From: Lateolabrax maculatus
Lineage: Eukaryota; Chordata; Actinopteri; Acropomatiformes; Lateolabracidae
Assembly: GCA_031216445.1 (NCBI GenBank)
Contig: CM062211.1
Coordinates: 480,001 to 544,000 of the forward strand
DNA: 64,000 nt
Reading direction: 5' to 3'
Shown one piece after another: positions 1 through 11,020 of the stretch; position 1 is the stretch's first letter; each line of letters starts with the position of its first letter. The notes beneath the pieces are model-generated. The model did no database searches. It saw only the letters and a list, made by a program, of their open reading frames with translations, and had not been told where the DNA came from. Both the position numbers and the translations under genes were made by a program.

Positions 1-268
1 TCCACAGAGATGGGAGGGGATTTATCTTTGCTCCGTTACCCCGAGAAGGCACTGTGTCTTAATCCAGTGCCTCTATCCTCAAAATGTGGGGTTTCTTCCT
101 TAAAATGGAAGTCCTAGTTTAAATATTATGCAGTGTCCTCTGTTTCCTCTGTAAATGATCCCACTAGTCTCTCCCTGCCCTGCTGGGGGTATTATTGGAC
201 TCTGTTAGTTCAGTTTATCCTTACTCATCTACTAATTATTTCCCCATAAAATGGTACAATCCACCTAC

Positions 269-378
269 CATGTTGACAGCATCCTGGTCGAAAGGGTTCC
301 ACTCCACGTTCTCAGGGTAGCGTGCCAGAACTTTGGACTTGAACGTCCTCTTCAGAGGGCTCTGCTCAAAGTTTTCAC
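269..378 (-). CDS. dennd5b: DENND5B coding exon 3 (uDENN region)
   Basis: This internal exon encodes part of the upstream DENN (uDENN) region of DENN domain-containing protein 5B, a Rab guanine-nucleotide exchange factor of membrane trafficking; the family protein is roughly 1,270 residues with DENN, RUN and PLAT domains. On the minus strand it is bounded by a polypyrimidine acceptor ending TTCCCAG (AG at 380-379) and a strong GTAGGT donor (268-263). It starts in phase 1 (the split Gly codon completed from exon 2) and ends in phase 0, 110 nt in all. The translation contains ENFEQSPLKRTFKSKVLARY followed by PENVEWNPFDQDAVNM. As I recall the family, the Ser-Pro-Leu-Lys version points to DENND5B rather than DENND5A. 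The next exon, normally starting Leu-Cys-Met-Pro-Lys, would lie off the left edge. Confidence 0.95.
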
Positions 379-555
379 CTGGGAAGACATAAAGACAAAG
401 GCAATGATGCAGTGATAACACACCAGATCAGTACCATGACTACCAGTTGGTCATGTCAAGTCTTACAACATCCAATATAAACTAATCTTTATTATATTCA
501 CATGAAGCTTTAAATATTAATTTGGCAAACTTTTAACACACAGTCACTATCACTC

Positions 556-740
556 TGTCCCCATTCACGCACGACTGCGTGGTCAGCCACAGCTCCTACA
601 CCATCATCAAGTTTGCTGACGACACTACCATCATCGGACTGATCACTGGTAATGATGAGTCGCCAGGGCAACACCCTCCACCTCAACATCAGCAAAACAA
701 AGGAGTTGATTGTGGACTACAGGAAACCAGAGAGGGTCAG
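556..740 (+). mobile_element. LINE reverse-transcriptase fragment (L2/CR1-like)
   Basis: This is a small relic of a non-LTR retrotransposon. The plus-strand frame contains IIKFADDTTIIGLITGNDE, the RT catalytic box (Phe-Ala-Asp-Asp) with its usual downstream residues. After an internal deletion comes LNISKTKELIVDYRKPE, also typical of this region of the RT. The same FADD(T/M)..IGLI signature recurs in the LINE copies at 6.8-7.9 kb and 26.2 kb. Nothing suggests activity. Confidence 0.85.
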
Positions 741-1099
741 CAGCTTCCTAAGACTATTGAACGTTACTATTGCACTCATCACTTTACACTTACCTTTGTT
801 TATAACACCATATAAACATTATTACTATTGTTTATACATGCACAGTATACATAATATATTATTTACTACCAGTTGACAAGCTTTTTGTCTAGTTGAAATC
901 AAGTCCAAATTACATCCTGGAAGGTCTTGACAGGATTTAGACTTGATGGAATTAGCACTTTAGAGGAGTGGTTCACCTGAAAAAATGTCACTGAAATATG
1001 CATTAAAAAAAATTTTTTTTTCCCCTCTTAACAGTTTTGCTTTCATCACTGCTTTCATTATGACAGAAATAAAAAAGACAAACGTGCGCACATACATGC

Positions 1100-1660
1100 T
1101 GCGAAGGAATTTTCCTTCTTGTATGTTCAACTTCCCTCTTGTAGGTTAAAGGTAACTTAAGACAGTGCTTCACAGGTCAGGTCAACTGCCTGTCTCTGTT
1201 CGCCTGTCTCATTCTGTGTGCCAGACAAGGCCGAGTTGGCTCTGGCATCTGGTAGACCAAGATCTGCTAGATATCTTCTGTTTTCAGGGTTATACACAAC
1301 AGGCTGGAGCCTGGTTGTTGACGCTGGATAAGAGAGACTGTAGAGAGGCTATGCTGTTGCTAGGACAGCAATGGTTGACGTCTTTCCTTGTTTGGATCTG
1401 ATATCCAATAGAGTCCTCACACATGACAGACTGAGTTAGGAATAACCCTGTTTAGATATAGCGGAACTTATCAGTTCTGGGGAGGGTTAAATACTGAGCT
1501 TCAGGACACCATCTTCAGATTTGGGTAGCAGTACGCTGTGATTCACACGTGGTGTTTCCCTTTTCTCCTCGATCGAGCTTCAATAAATATTCCTGTGTAA
1601 GACATCCAGGTCTCCTGAAACTTCTTGTTAGAGTGAACCAGCTTTAAGATTTCCATCACA
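1100..1660 (+). mobile_element. Solo LTR (retrovirus-like), copy 1
   Basis: The element starts TGCGAAGGAA and ends TTCCATCACA, a slightly decayed version of the TGTGAAGGAA...TTCCTTCACA ends of its sister copy at 54.4 kb. It is flanked by a perfect 5-bp direct repeat, CATGC, at 1095-1099 and 1661-1665, which is a target-site duplication. A poly(A) signal AATAAA lies at 1582-1587. TG...CA ends, a 5-bp duplication and a poly(A) signal are what an LTR of an endogenous retrovirus or related LTR element shows. No internal gag/pol is attached, so it is a solo LTR formed by LTR-LTR recombination. It sits in DENND5B intron 2, antisense to the gene. Confidence 0.85.
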
Positions 1661-2572
1661 CATGCATAATGTTCTGGTCACAGAATATTGATCATATGAT
1701 ATGATGTTTCATGGAACATAAATAACCATGATTCTTAAGGCAGTGTATCACATAGCTCACAAAATAAGCAGCAGCCAGCGGTTTCAATTAATTAAATACA
1801 TAGACAGCCTGCAGGCTCTCAGAATCAGGTGTTTAATGAGGTGTGACTGGTGCTTTTATTTAACAATAAATTACATTATTGGACATCAGTGTGGCAGACT
1901 TCTCAAAGTATACTGCATGTCAGAAATTAATTAAAGTTAATCTAAACCTTCTTCCTCTTTGGCATCCCAAACCAGACAGTCACATGCCCAACAGCTGCTC
2001 ATGACACAACAGGCATCCATTAGAGCCGGTCATGTTTTCTACTCTCACCACTATTTCATCTAATACAACTGACTCGATCATAGGACTCTTTTCTCCACCG
2101 CTTTCTGTGTATGCACCACTGAACTACAGTCACACTATTGCTCTTGGTGAATTGGAAATAGAAGTTCATTGTGCCACTGGGCTTATCTTAAATGATTCTG
2201 TATCACAGCATCAGCAAAATGCTTCATATGTCAAATGAAAACACAAGAGTAATTGTTTGGAAAATTCAAATTGTGTGTGTGTGGGGGTGGGGATGGTGGG
2301 AACTATATTCTCCATCTGTTAAATTCTTACTTTTTGACTAATTTCACATTTTTGCATGTTCCACTTTGCTCTGACTAAGGACTCCCTAGGTTATGCTAGA
2401 AATAATAATTAATAATTTAGGAGTGTACCAATTGAACACAGTCTCTATCTATTTATCTCTGTAATAAGTAAAAGATTACTTACATCAAGTTTTGACAGAA
2501 TCATTCAGAAATTATGGACCTTTAAAATAAGGGATTCTCTTTTCGCAGCTGTGTTATGTATACATTATACAT

Positions 2573-2684
2573 AGGTCATTGAGCTGGCAGCTTACCCCTC
2601 GTGCTTACAGGAGAAGGAGGCTAATGCAGCAGAGCTGCTCTGCCCAGTGAGAGCCATGAGGCATTATATACATGCAACTGCTGG
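2573..2684 (+). repeat. DIRS-like recombinase segment, direct repeat copy A
   Basis: This 112-bp segment recurs 530 bp downstream (3103-3214) with very few differences. The plus-strand frame reads LCPVRAMRHYIHATAG, which resembles the LCPVRAL-type stretch at the start of the tyrosine-recombinase domain of fish DIRS-like retrotransposons. The frame stops shortly afterwards. Confidence 0.7.
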
Positions 2685-2814
2685 TCAGCATTTCTGAATA
2701 TGGACTGGCATTCTGATATAATCAGGATTGGCCGATGCTTGCACTCATGAGGACGATAACCAAAACATTTAGTTTGCCTTTGATAATGAGCATCAATAAA
2801 ACCTTTTTTATTGT

Positions 2815-2881
2815 TTGTAAAGTGTCTTTGAGTACCATGAAAAGCGCTCTAGAAATAAAATGTATTATTATTATTATTAAC
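2815..2881 (+). repeat. LINE 3' tail with (ATT)n end
   Basis: The sequence reads as a typical teleost LINE 3' end: a stretch ending GCGCTCTAGAAATAAAATGT followed by (ATT)n. The simple-repeat terminus indicates 3' end-primed insertion on the plus strand, between the two DIRS-like copies. Confidence 0.6.
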
Positions 2882-3102
2882 AAATAAAGGGATTTCGCCC
2901 ACTGAATGTGACACTATTCTGGCTCAATTCTTGAACCTCACGCGTCCCACAGAAAAAGTCGGCAAGAGACGTGCAGCTCACGGGGGCTGTGTGGCCCAGG
3001 TGTTAAGATTGATTCCGGTCTTTTAGTGAGAAAATGAGAAAAACGTTAGTAGGCCTAACCCATCATTCTTCCCAAAGAGGTTGGCTCCAGCCAACTCTAA
3101 TC

Positions 3103-3480
3103 AGGTCATTGAGCTGGCAGCTTACCCCTCGTGCTTACAGGAGAAGGAAGGTAATGCAGCAGAGCTGCTCTGCCCAGTGAGAGCCATGAGGCATTATATA
3201 CAGGCAACTGCTGGGCACGCCCTTTCCAAACAGAGGATTTACAGGTGGATTGTCTAGGCAATTAAGGAGGCATACAAGTCAAGAGTTCTGCCACCAGGAG
3301 TGTCTCTACTTCCTGGGCAGCACTACGAGGGTCCCTCTAAGCAAGATTTGCTGTGGCCACCTGGGATACACCATGGACTTTTTCCCGTTTTTACAGGGTC
3401 AACGTCGCTGCTCCCCATGCAGTATCAGCTGCAGTCTTTCAGGAACCCTCAGGCAACTTTCGGTAAGGTGGGTTTCCTCG
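3103..3480 (+). mobile_element. Degenerate DIRS-like tyrosine-recombinase fragment, copy B
   Basis: After the repeated LCPVRAMRHYI segment the frame continues through SKQRIYRWIV, an in-frame stop, and AIKEAYKSRVLPP. This matches the general pattern of DIRS-type tyrosine recombinases (Ser-Lys-Gln, Trp-Ile-Val, Ala-Ile...Ala-Tyr). A shifted frame then gives LSKICCGHLGYTMDFFPF, which resembles the end of that domain. The piece is disrupted by at least one stop and one frame change, so it is a fossil. DIRS elements integrate by recombination rather than with an integrase and make no target duplication. Confidence 0.7.
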
Positions 3481-3537
3481 TGACTATGTTGGTAATAGTG
3501 TTACCAGTGTTAAGCACTTCCTCTGCAGTCAGGAAGA

Positions 3538-3780
3538 ATGAAATAGAACGAGAGTTACGTTTGGAACTATGGTTCTGTGAATTCTGGATGACCGCCAGAG
3601 TTCTCTGACACTCGGAGAAGATTCTGTAGGGACATAATTCATAGTGATGTGGGCATATATACGCTAAGTCATCCCAGGTCACATGTGACTTTGTTGATAT
3701 TAGATACTCAACCTGCAGCACTGCCTCTGGCGGTCATCCAGAATTCATAGAACCATAGTTACATACGTAACTCTCGTTCT
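3538..3780. repeat. Split inverted repeat (DIRS-type terminus)
   Basis: Positions 3538-3598 and 3728-3780 are inverted copies of one another. The left arm runs from AACGAGAGTTACG through TCTGGATGACCGCC; the right arm is its near-perfect reverse complement, from GGCGGTCATCCAGA to CGTAACTCTCGTT. They are separated by about 130 bp and lie immediately 3' of the recombinase fragment, as expected for DIRS-like terminal repeats. Confidence 0.75.
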
Positions 3781-4923
3781 AATGCTAAATGTGGTGTTCC
3801 ACAAGGATCAGTACTTTTGCTTTTGTTCTGTGTGTACACATTCTGCCACTTTGTGATATCTTCAATAATATATACAATTTAATATGATATAAACAGAGAA
3901 AAGCAGCAAATCCTAACTGACACTGACACTTTTTGGCATTTTTGCTTGAAAAATTACTTATCAAATACTTCATAATCAAAGTAGTTGTCTTTTAATTTTC
4001 TTGCTAAATTTGAAATTGAAGTAGCCCAGATTAAATGATAAATGTCACTGGTGGCAGATTTAATCTGTTGTTGCTAATTAACATTGATGCCAAAAGTTAC
4101 TTGCCCAATGGTCGTAATAAATAAAACTCTTGGCTGTTAATGTGCTCTCAGGAGGCCAGTGTCTGAACTCGGGCAAAGGTTGTTTGTGAGGAAAAGAAAA
4201 ACCATTATTTTATTGTGTCACATACATAACTACATTTTATATTTCATACTGTTCATCTCATTTTTGAACATTAATCAGGTGGCTAAAATCTCCAGTTTCT
4301 GCATCATCAGACCACAAAAGGTGATTACAGGTCTTAACTGAATCCTTGAGTTTTAGATATTTTTTTAACTTGAATTACTTACAAATGTTGAAAGCTGTGA
4401 GTAAGGGATTTTAAAGGATTCCAATCTGGGAAACAGACTCAATACTGGATTGAACATTTGACAAAATTCTATCAAACCCCAACCCTAAACATTTAACTAA
4501 TTTGCGTGCAACCTTTCAGTTAATTGCAGGGGTGATTAAGAGCACAACTCTAATGACATTCAGTTGCATATTACTAAACGGCATGAGTTGTAACCCAGGC
4601 CAGAAGTTGGGGCTGCCTGTTGAGAAGGGTCAAAGACAAAAATGAGGCCATTTGAGAGAAAAATAGGTTAAATCAATATAGCCAAAAACATGTGATAAAC
4701 ATAGTTGGTGTCTGTGGTGATTATGTGAAAATCCCATTTATTTTCCCCAGTATTTTGACTTTATTTGGAACTGTAAACCTATACTGGGGCAAGGCTGACA
4801 TCATATTAGATCAGCTCACAAGGTGCAAGGGAGTAGCTGACTGAGGGAAAGCAGGCGTGCATGCAGACAATGTGAGGTCTAAAGATCTGTTATGGAGGAA
4901 GGAAACAGTTGATGGTGTTTTAC

Positions 4924-4983
4924 CTGTGGCTGCAGTATCAGGATCCCTGCCTTGGCGGTCTGCTTCTAGCCATTGGTATAAAG
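4924..4983 (-). CDS. dennd5b: DENND5B coding exon 2
   Basis: This 60-nt exon encodes LYQWLEADRQGRDPDTAA and flanking residues of the N-terminal uDENN region of DENND5B. The minus strand shows acceptor ...CATCCATAG (AG at 4985-4984) and donor GTAAAA (4923-4918). Its phase is 1 on entry (completing Ala from exon 1's GCA-G) and 1 on exit (Gly, completed by exon 3), so all three exons join without a gap. The LYQWLEADR core is the DENND5B-type sequence as I recall it and differs from the DENND5A paralogue at this point. No lesion is visible. Confidence 0.95.
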
Positions 4984-6355
4984 CTATGGATGAGTCACAT
5001 GCAGAAAAACATGGAGCACAAAAAGAAGAAAAGGGGGTAATGTCAAAACGAATACACAAAGAAAAGCAAATTAATAAATGCATGAGAATGAGTAGAGCTT
5101 GGACATGACACATAAGCTATCAACATCTCAACAGAGCATGACATGGTATTTAATACATAACTCACATTGGTTTGCAAGGGAGTATTAGCCTTCTGAAATG
5201 GCACTTTTTACTTTAAAGTATTATTCTTTTTTTTTTTTATTTATTATTTTTACTTAACCACCAACAATCAGTGAAGGAGGTCAAATGGCCTGACGAGGCA
5301 AAAGCAAATGTCACAAAATGCAGACACATGCGGTATGTAAGATATAAACTGTCACTGTCTGCCAAATGTGACATCTTTTCTGTTTCCTCACAAGAGTTTT
5401 TTCAACTCATATTTGGTCTTTCAGGGCATAAAAAGTGTCATTACAGAGGTGCAAGACTCAATGAAAATGATTAGCTGCACGTCAGTGTCTGCCTAGAGCG
5501 ATTAAGCTGCAAGTGAAGCTTGTGGTTTAGTGTTAGTGAGCAACAAACTCTTTTCAGTCAAACCAAGAAGCAACATTTGCACAGGAACAAACATGTCCAG
5601 GAGCAGCAAACAATTGACATCATATTTAGATATAAGTCAAACTCCAGATAGTTTCCAACAAAATAGAGACCACAGAGATGACCGCTGCAACAAATTGTAT
5701 GAATGAGAAGGAGGACATTTGTACTTGCTTGGCATAACCTCTTTAACCCCACTGGCCCACAGTCATTATAAACTCATGCTGTGCAGTCAAAATTTGTTGA
5801 AATCCACAGAACCTCATTTTAAATTCTCATGGAAATCTCAAGGTTTCCAAAGACTGAATGTGTCTTATGAGGAAAGTACGTCTAAAATGATGCAAAAGAC
5901 ATCTAAAATATTTCCATTTGATGGGATGGTCCAGCCCAAAAAACACGTGTCTTGAATTTGAAAATGTTTAGATCTTCAATGAAGAGCTTGAACAATGAAG
6001 AGCGGATACTCAATACAAATTATACTGGCAGACAGTGGAATAAGATGATGTTTCCAACAAAAGGGGAAATCTGGTTGTTAAATGATTAAAAAGGTCCTCT
6101 AGTGATTTAGCATCGCACTTCCATAAATTTAAAAAAGTAAAAGAAGAAAATGGTCAAACTTGATCAGCAGATATTGTGACCTTTATCCCCTAGTATAGAT
6201 TTACAGTGAATCCTACATTTCCTAAAATGGAACTGGATAGCATGTTTTGTTATACCCTCCCTGTCAACTAATTTCATACACAAAGCCACCCTAATGAAAT
6301 CATTATGACATCAACAGCATTCATTTTCTCAGACTTGACAGAGCACAGACAGGAC

Positions 6356-8000
6356 ATCGGAATCGGAATCGGAATTGGGTTTATTGCCAAGTAGGTTTTC
6401 ACATACAAGGAATTTGCTGTGGTGTATTGGTGCGTAACAAGTACAGACAATTACAGACAAGTACAGACAAGTACAGTCAAGTACAGACAAGACAAGTAGT
6501 GCAAGGTGCAAGGGTATACATAAGTGTTGTATTTTAAAGTACTATAGTGCTAGTGCTAAGTAAGTATAATTTACAGTACAGAATATGAACAGAAAATTAC
6601 TAAATATGTGCTATGTGTCTTTTGTAGAGGATAATGTATAATGAATAAAACTAAAACTGCGAGGAATGTGCAAAATATTGTGTGTGTACGGTTTAGTATA
6701 GACTAAAGTCCACGAGTGTGCGTTAATGTAACGCATTTCGCCGGGGGTCTGTGTGTTAATGTAACGCGTAGTGTCTATTTGGGGAGGGGATAAGGGTCCG
6801 TGTCAGTGGGGGTCCCGGGCCTTGTTGATCAGGCCAGCTGCAGACGGGAAGAAACTGTTCTTGTGGCGAGAGGTTTTGGTCCTGATGGACCGCAGCCTCA
6901 TGCCAGAGGGGAGAGTCTCGAACAGTTTGTGACCAGGGTGGGAAGGGTCGGCCACAATCTTCCCTGCACGCCTCTGGGTCCTGGAGGTGTACAGGTCCTG
7001 GAGAGATGGTAGATTGCAGCCAATCACCCTCTCTACGGAGCGAATGATACGCTGCAGTCTGCCATTGTCCTTGGCAGTAGCAGCAGCATACCAGACGGTG
7101 ATGGAGGAGGTGAGGATGGACTCGATGATGGCAGTGTAAAAGTGCACCATCATCGTCTTTGGCAGGTTGAATTTCTTCAGCTGCCGCAGAAAGTACATCC
7201 TCTGCTGTGCTTTCTTGGTGATGGAGCTGATGTTCAGCTCCCACTTGAGGTCCTGGGAGATGATGGAGCCCAGGAAGCGGACGGACTCCACAGTGATGAC
7301 TGGGGAGTCTCTCAGGGTGATGGGGGTGAGTGGGGCTGGGTCCTTTCTGTAGTCCACAACCATCTCCACTGTCTGGAGAGCATTGAGCTCCAAGTTGTTC
7401 TGGCTGCACCAGGTCACCAGATGGTCAATCTCCCACCTGTAGGCAGACTCATCCCCACCAGAGATGAGGCCGATGAGGGTGGTGTCATCTGCAAACTTCA
7501 GGAGCTTGACAGACTGGTGGCTGGAGGTGCAGCTGTTGGTGTACAGGGAGAAGAGTAGAGGGGAAAGAACGCAGCCTTGAGGGGAACCGGTGCTGATGAT
7601 CCTGGAGTCAGAGACATGTTTCCCCAGTTTCACGTGCTGCCTCCTGTCAGACAGGAAGTCTGTGATCCACCTGCAGGTGGAGTCAGGCGCGCTCAGCTGG
7701 GAGAGCTTGTCCTGCAGCAGAGCTGGGATGATGGTGTTGAAGGCAGAGCTGAAATCCACAAACAGGATCCTGGCGTAGGTTCCCGCGGAGGCCAGATGCT
7801 GGAGGATGAAGTGGAGGGCCAAGTTGACTGCATCATCTACAGACCTGTTGGCTCTGTAGGCGAACTGCAGGGGGTCCAGGAGCAGGTCAGTGATGGATTT
7901 GAGGTGGGACAGCACAAGGTGCTCAAATGACTTCATTACCACAGAGGTCAGGGCGACGGGTCTGTAGTCATTAAGTCCTGAGGCCCTTGGCTTCTTGACA
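6356..8000 (-). mobile_element. 5'-truncated LINE (L2-like) with open RT frame
   Basis: The minus strand carries an uninterrupted reading frame (7942-6803, 379 residues, open further to about 8000) for the reverse transcriptase of a non-LTR retrotransposon. Visible motifs are ILFVDFSSAFNTI (residues about 59-71), SPQGCVLSPLLF (about 119-130) and KFADDTTLIGLI (about 149-160), followed by the thumb and C-terminal part ending near INKARDPH. A 3' UTR continues to a tail of repeated GATTCC/GATTCT units at about 6356-6380, the hallmark of L2-type 3' ends. The endonuclease domain is missing (5' truncation), so it cannot move by itself. Lack of stops or frameshifts suggests a recent insertion. It lies in DENND5B intron 1 in the same orientation. 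Confidence 0.9.
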
Positions 8001-8415
8001 CATTCTTATACATCCGTTGACAGGGTGAGTAGTACTCGCTGAGACAATTATACTAATCTTGGTGTGTGAAATTGGTGGTATTCCCCTCTACGACACTGTT
8101 CCATATTTAATGTAAACAGGTTTACATTGTCTACTGTAAATGTTGAAATTACACTAGAATACAAACAAGCTAATCTATCCGTTGATGGAGGTATCTCTGC
8201 TCTTGTGAGTGGAGTCACCAGGCTGAAAAAATTATTTAACTGCCATGTTTCAATCCAAAATGTTGAGCAAGGTGGTCTCTGATGTTGAAAAGATACAATG
8301 TAATATGGTGCAATAATGTGCACACTGACAGAAACATGGATAGTATACTATGTGTGTGTGTCCAGACTGCACATTTTGTGCTGCCCAATCTTAAATCAGT
8401 CCCAGACACAGACAG

Positions 8416-8440
8416 ACACACACACACACACACACACACA
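8416..8440. repeat. (CA)n microsatellite
   Basis: About 12 CA units followed by a short GA run. Confidence 0.95.
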
Positions 8441-8548
8441 GAGAGAGCAGGGATTGAATTTCAAGGTCATTATGGTGACCATCATGCAGCTGGTATATTC
8501 CTAAAATAGTCCAGGTGTGTATGTGTGTTGCTCTCTCTTACTTACTTA

Positions 8549-8552
<4 letters not shown>

Positions 8553-8592
<40 letters not shown>
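8553..8592. repeat. (CA)n microsatellite
   Basis: A perfect run of about 20 CA units. Confidence 0.97.
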
Positions 8593-8594
<2 letters not shown>

Positions 8595-9517
8595 GACAGC
8601 ACTCCATACTGCTGATCTTTATGACTGTGACACCTCCATGTCAGTAATATGTAACTCAAGAACATTTATTAAGTCTGCTATCTCTGCAGTTTCCTCCTCA
8701 CTGTGTTCCTGTCTGGGACATTTTCTTCAACCAGCTCACTCACTATCTGTACACACGTTCAGGTACTGCTGTTTGCTTTTCTGCATGAAACTGCATTCAT
8801 TAGCAGTTCACTATCGTTAAGGGTCAATGATTATAGGTTCACGTTTAGTGTAATCAGGTCTGCATCATTCACATTTGTGAAAGAAAAGATGTTTATCTGG
8901 ACTTGCAGAAAGTATGCTGAGAGCAAAAGCAGTCCCTGTTTTCCCCATGGACTTCAACTACTATGACAATATGAACGTGTAATATATATGTATCTAGAGA
9001 TTAGACGCTTTCCTTCTCTGTGACTGGGTTATTGTTTTCAAATAGAACTTCCTGTAAAAGTACTCTGGGTACAATGCAGGGGAAAAGTAAATCCCCGTAA
9101 ACATATTGTTCAAATTCATCCCTGAGAGTCTAACAATCAAAACTGATTCAAGCGAGTGGAAAAGGGTTAACAGCAGGCTGCAGTTCTAAAAATTTGGATT
9201 TTTGTACAAACATTAGCAACACATGTGATACCCCTTATCCACCAACGCAATTAGAAGGCTCGGTTCGGAGCCGGTGCAACGTCAACAACTCTTAGCTGGT
9301 GTAGAACCAAGAACCAGTTACATCAGGGGCTGGGGACAGGATTATCGTTACCAACCAAGACCAACTAAAACTGTGACTGCCATTTTTAAAATAACAGAGC
9401 TTCAGCACGTTTTTGCTTGTATTTGTTCCTTGTGAGGTCTGGGTCCATGAGCTTTACTTTCTAATAGGAAATTACAGTACAGAGATTAATGCAGCTACAT
9501 CGACTAGGCAACATCTG

Positions 9518-9546
<29 letters not shown>
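9518..9546. repeat. (CA)n microsatellite
   Basis: A perfect run of about 14 CA units. Confidence 0.95.
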
Positions 9547-9548
<2 letters not shown>

Positions 9549-9878
9549 GGTGAAATGGAGGAAAAGCCACATGTACATATGCTTGTTTGATTATTTACTA
9601 AAAGCCCCACGTGTGTATGTATTTGCGTTTGTGTGATTAGTAAAATTCAGCCACTCAGACGCACGCGTGACTCCTAACACACAGGCATTTGTGTGTACGT
9701 ACGTCTGCATATCTGTTCCATATATGCACACATCAGTTAAATAGCTATTTTACCTAATTTTCATGATTTTAGTTTATTTAGCTTTTTGCAATCTGACCAG
9801 GACTTTTTGCTATTGACACAACATCACTGTCCAACCGATATTTGCTGGGTAATCACACCTAGTTAGACAACCAAGAAA

Positions 9879-9879
<1 letters not shown>

Positions 9880-9911
<32 letters not shown>
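9880..9911. repeat. (CA)n microsatellite
   Basis: A perfect run of about 16 AC units. Confidence 0.95.
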
Positions 9912-9914
<3 letters not shown>

Positions 9915-10675
9915 CATACACTTAAAGTCTTGAGTCACAATACAGAAACAGCCTGTTTTATTTCCAGATTGGAGGTACACTCAGATTATCATCAAATCTG
10001 AGTGAGGAGTAGGAGCAACCCTCGTTCCTCAACTCCTCTCCCAACCCCTCATCCAGGTGTAAGTGTCTGGTTGCCATGGGATACCCTGGGACTGAGAAAG
10101 CAGCCGGCGAGAACAGCTCCACCATTCATAGTGAGTGCGAGTGTGTTAAGAGTATGAGGGCCAATAAGGCCGCTGTGGACGGCCCTTACTACTGCTTGCC
10201 AAGTTGAATTTCAAAACAGCAGCCGGGCAACAATTCAGAAACCACAGACAAATGAAGTCTGTGAGTGTGTGTGCTTTGTCTCTACCTGCCTCGGTTGAGA
10301 TAGCCTTTCTTTGGATTAGTTGCCTATAAAGTGACTGGTGAAACACCCATAGGTTAGCTAATCTCTTCTCTCAAGCTAATTTTGAAACCTGTGAATCACA
10401 CATTAAATACAGCACCCAAATAAGAATTGACTATTTGCCAAACAGGGGTGAGCAGTGCAGTGATGGAATGTAACTACATAGAGTACATTTACTCAACTAC
10501 TGTACTAAATTTGAGGTACCGGTACTACACTTACGTATTTTGTTTTAATGCCCTTTATACTACTATTTAATTACAATTCAAAGGGAAATATAACTTTTTA
10601 CTACCTTCACAAATTTCACAATTCAAAATGTACTGTCAATAACTAGACTATGCAACAGTGTATACAAGTATGGCT

Positions 10676-11020
10676 AAAATATTATTAAATTAATCAGTTA
10701 GTTGATTGAAAGCATTTGGCAACTATTCTGATAATTGTTTAACTAATTTTGCATGAAATGCATAAAATTCATGCATAAAAGGAGAACCATTTCATGGTTC
10801 CAGCTTCCCAAATGTGAGGTTTGCTGCTTTTTCTTTTAATTATTTAATTATTATTATTTAATTTAAATTTTTTTATATATATTATTTTGAGGTTTGGGAG
10901 ATTGGTTGGACAAAACTAGAACTGTGAAGTACTTTCAGAGTTTTTACAAACTAAACAATCAATCAATTAATGGAGAAAATAATCATCAGATTAATCCATA
11001 ATTAAATAATAATTAGTAGC
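10676..11020 (+). repeat. Teleost non-autonomous repeat ('GCTGCAACGATTA' family), copy 1
   Basis: A diverged copy of a short repeat also present at 24.5-24.9 and 39.49-39.72 kb (plus) and near 33.3 and 38.8 kb (minus). Shared features are multiple ATTAATC-type blocks near each end, a 'CCAGCTTCCCAAATGTGAGG' block in the middle and a following T-rich stretch. It resembles a repeat I know from many fish introns; class uncertain, probably a DNA-transposon derivative. Confidence 0.55.

Larger units (their letters stand above)
379..4923 (-). other. dennd5b: DENND5B intron 2
   Basis: This is the stretch between the exon 2 donor and the exon 3 acceptor, about 4.5 kb. It holds a LINE reverse-transcriptase scrap (556-740), a solo LTR (1100-1660), DIRS-like recombinase copies (2573-2684 and 3103-3480), a LINE tail (2815-2881) and split inverted repeats (3538-3780). 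In 1666-2570 and 3790-4920 I see no gene; short AT-rich frames there lack any recognisable domain. Confidence 0.85.

Noticed and set aside
6756..7409. 217-residue minus ORF and several plus-strand ORFs at 6.8-7.9 kb
   Set aside because: They are alternative frames of the LINE reverse-transcriptase ORF.
8515..8820. 101-residue plus ORF with a long Thr-His run
   Set aside because: The run is a CA microsatellite; the remainder has no domain.
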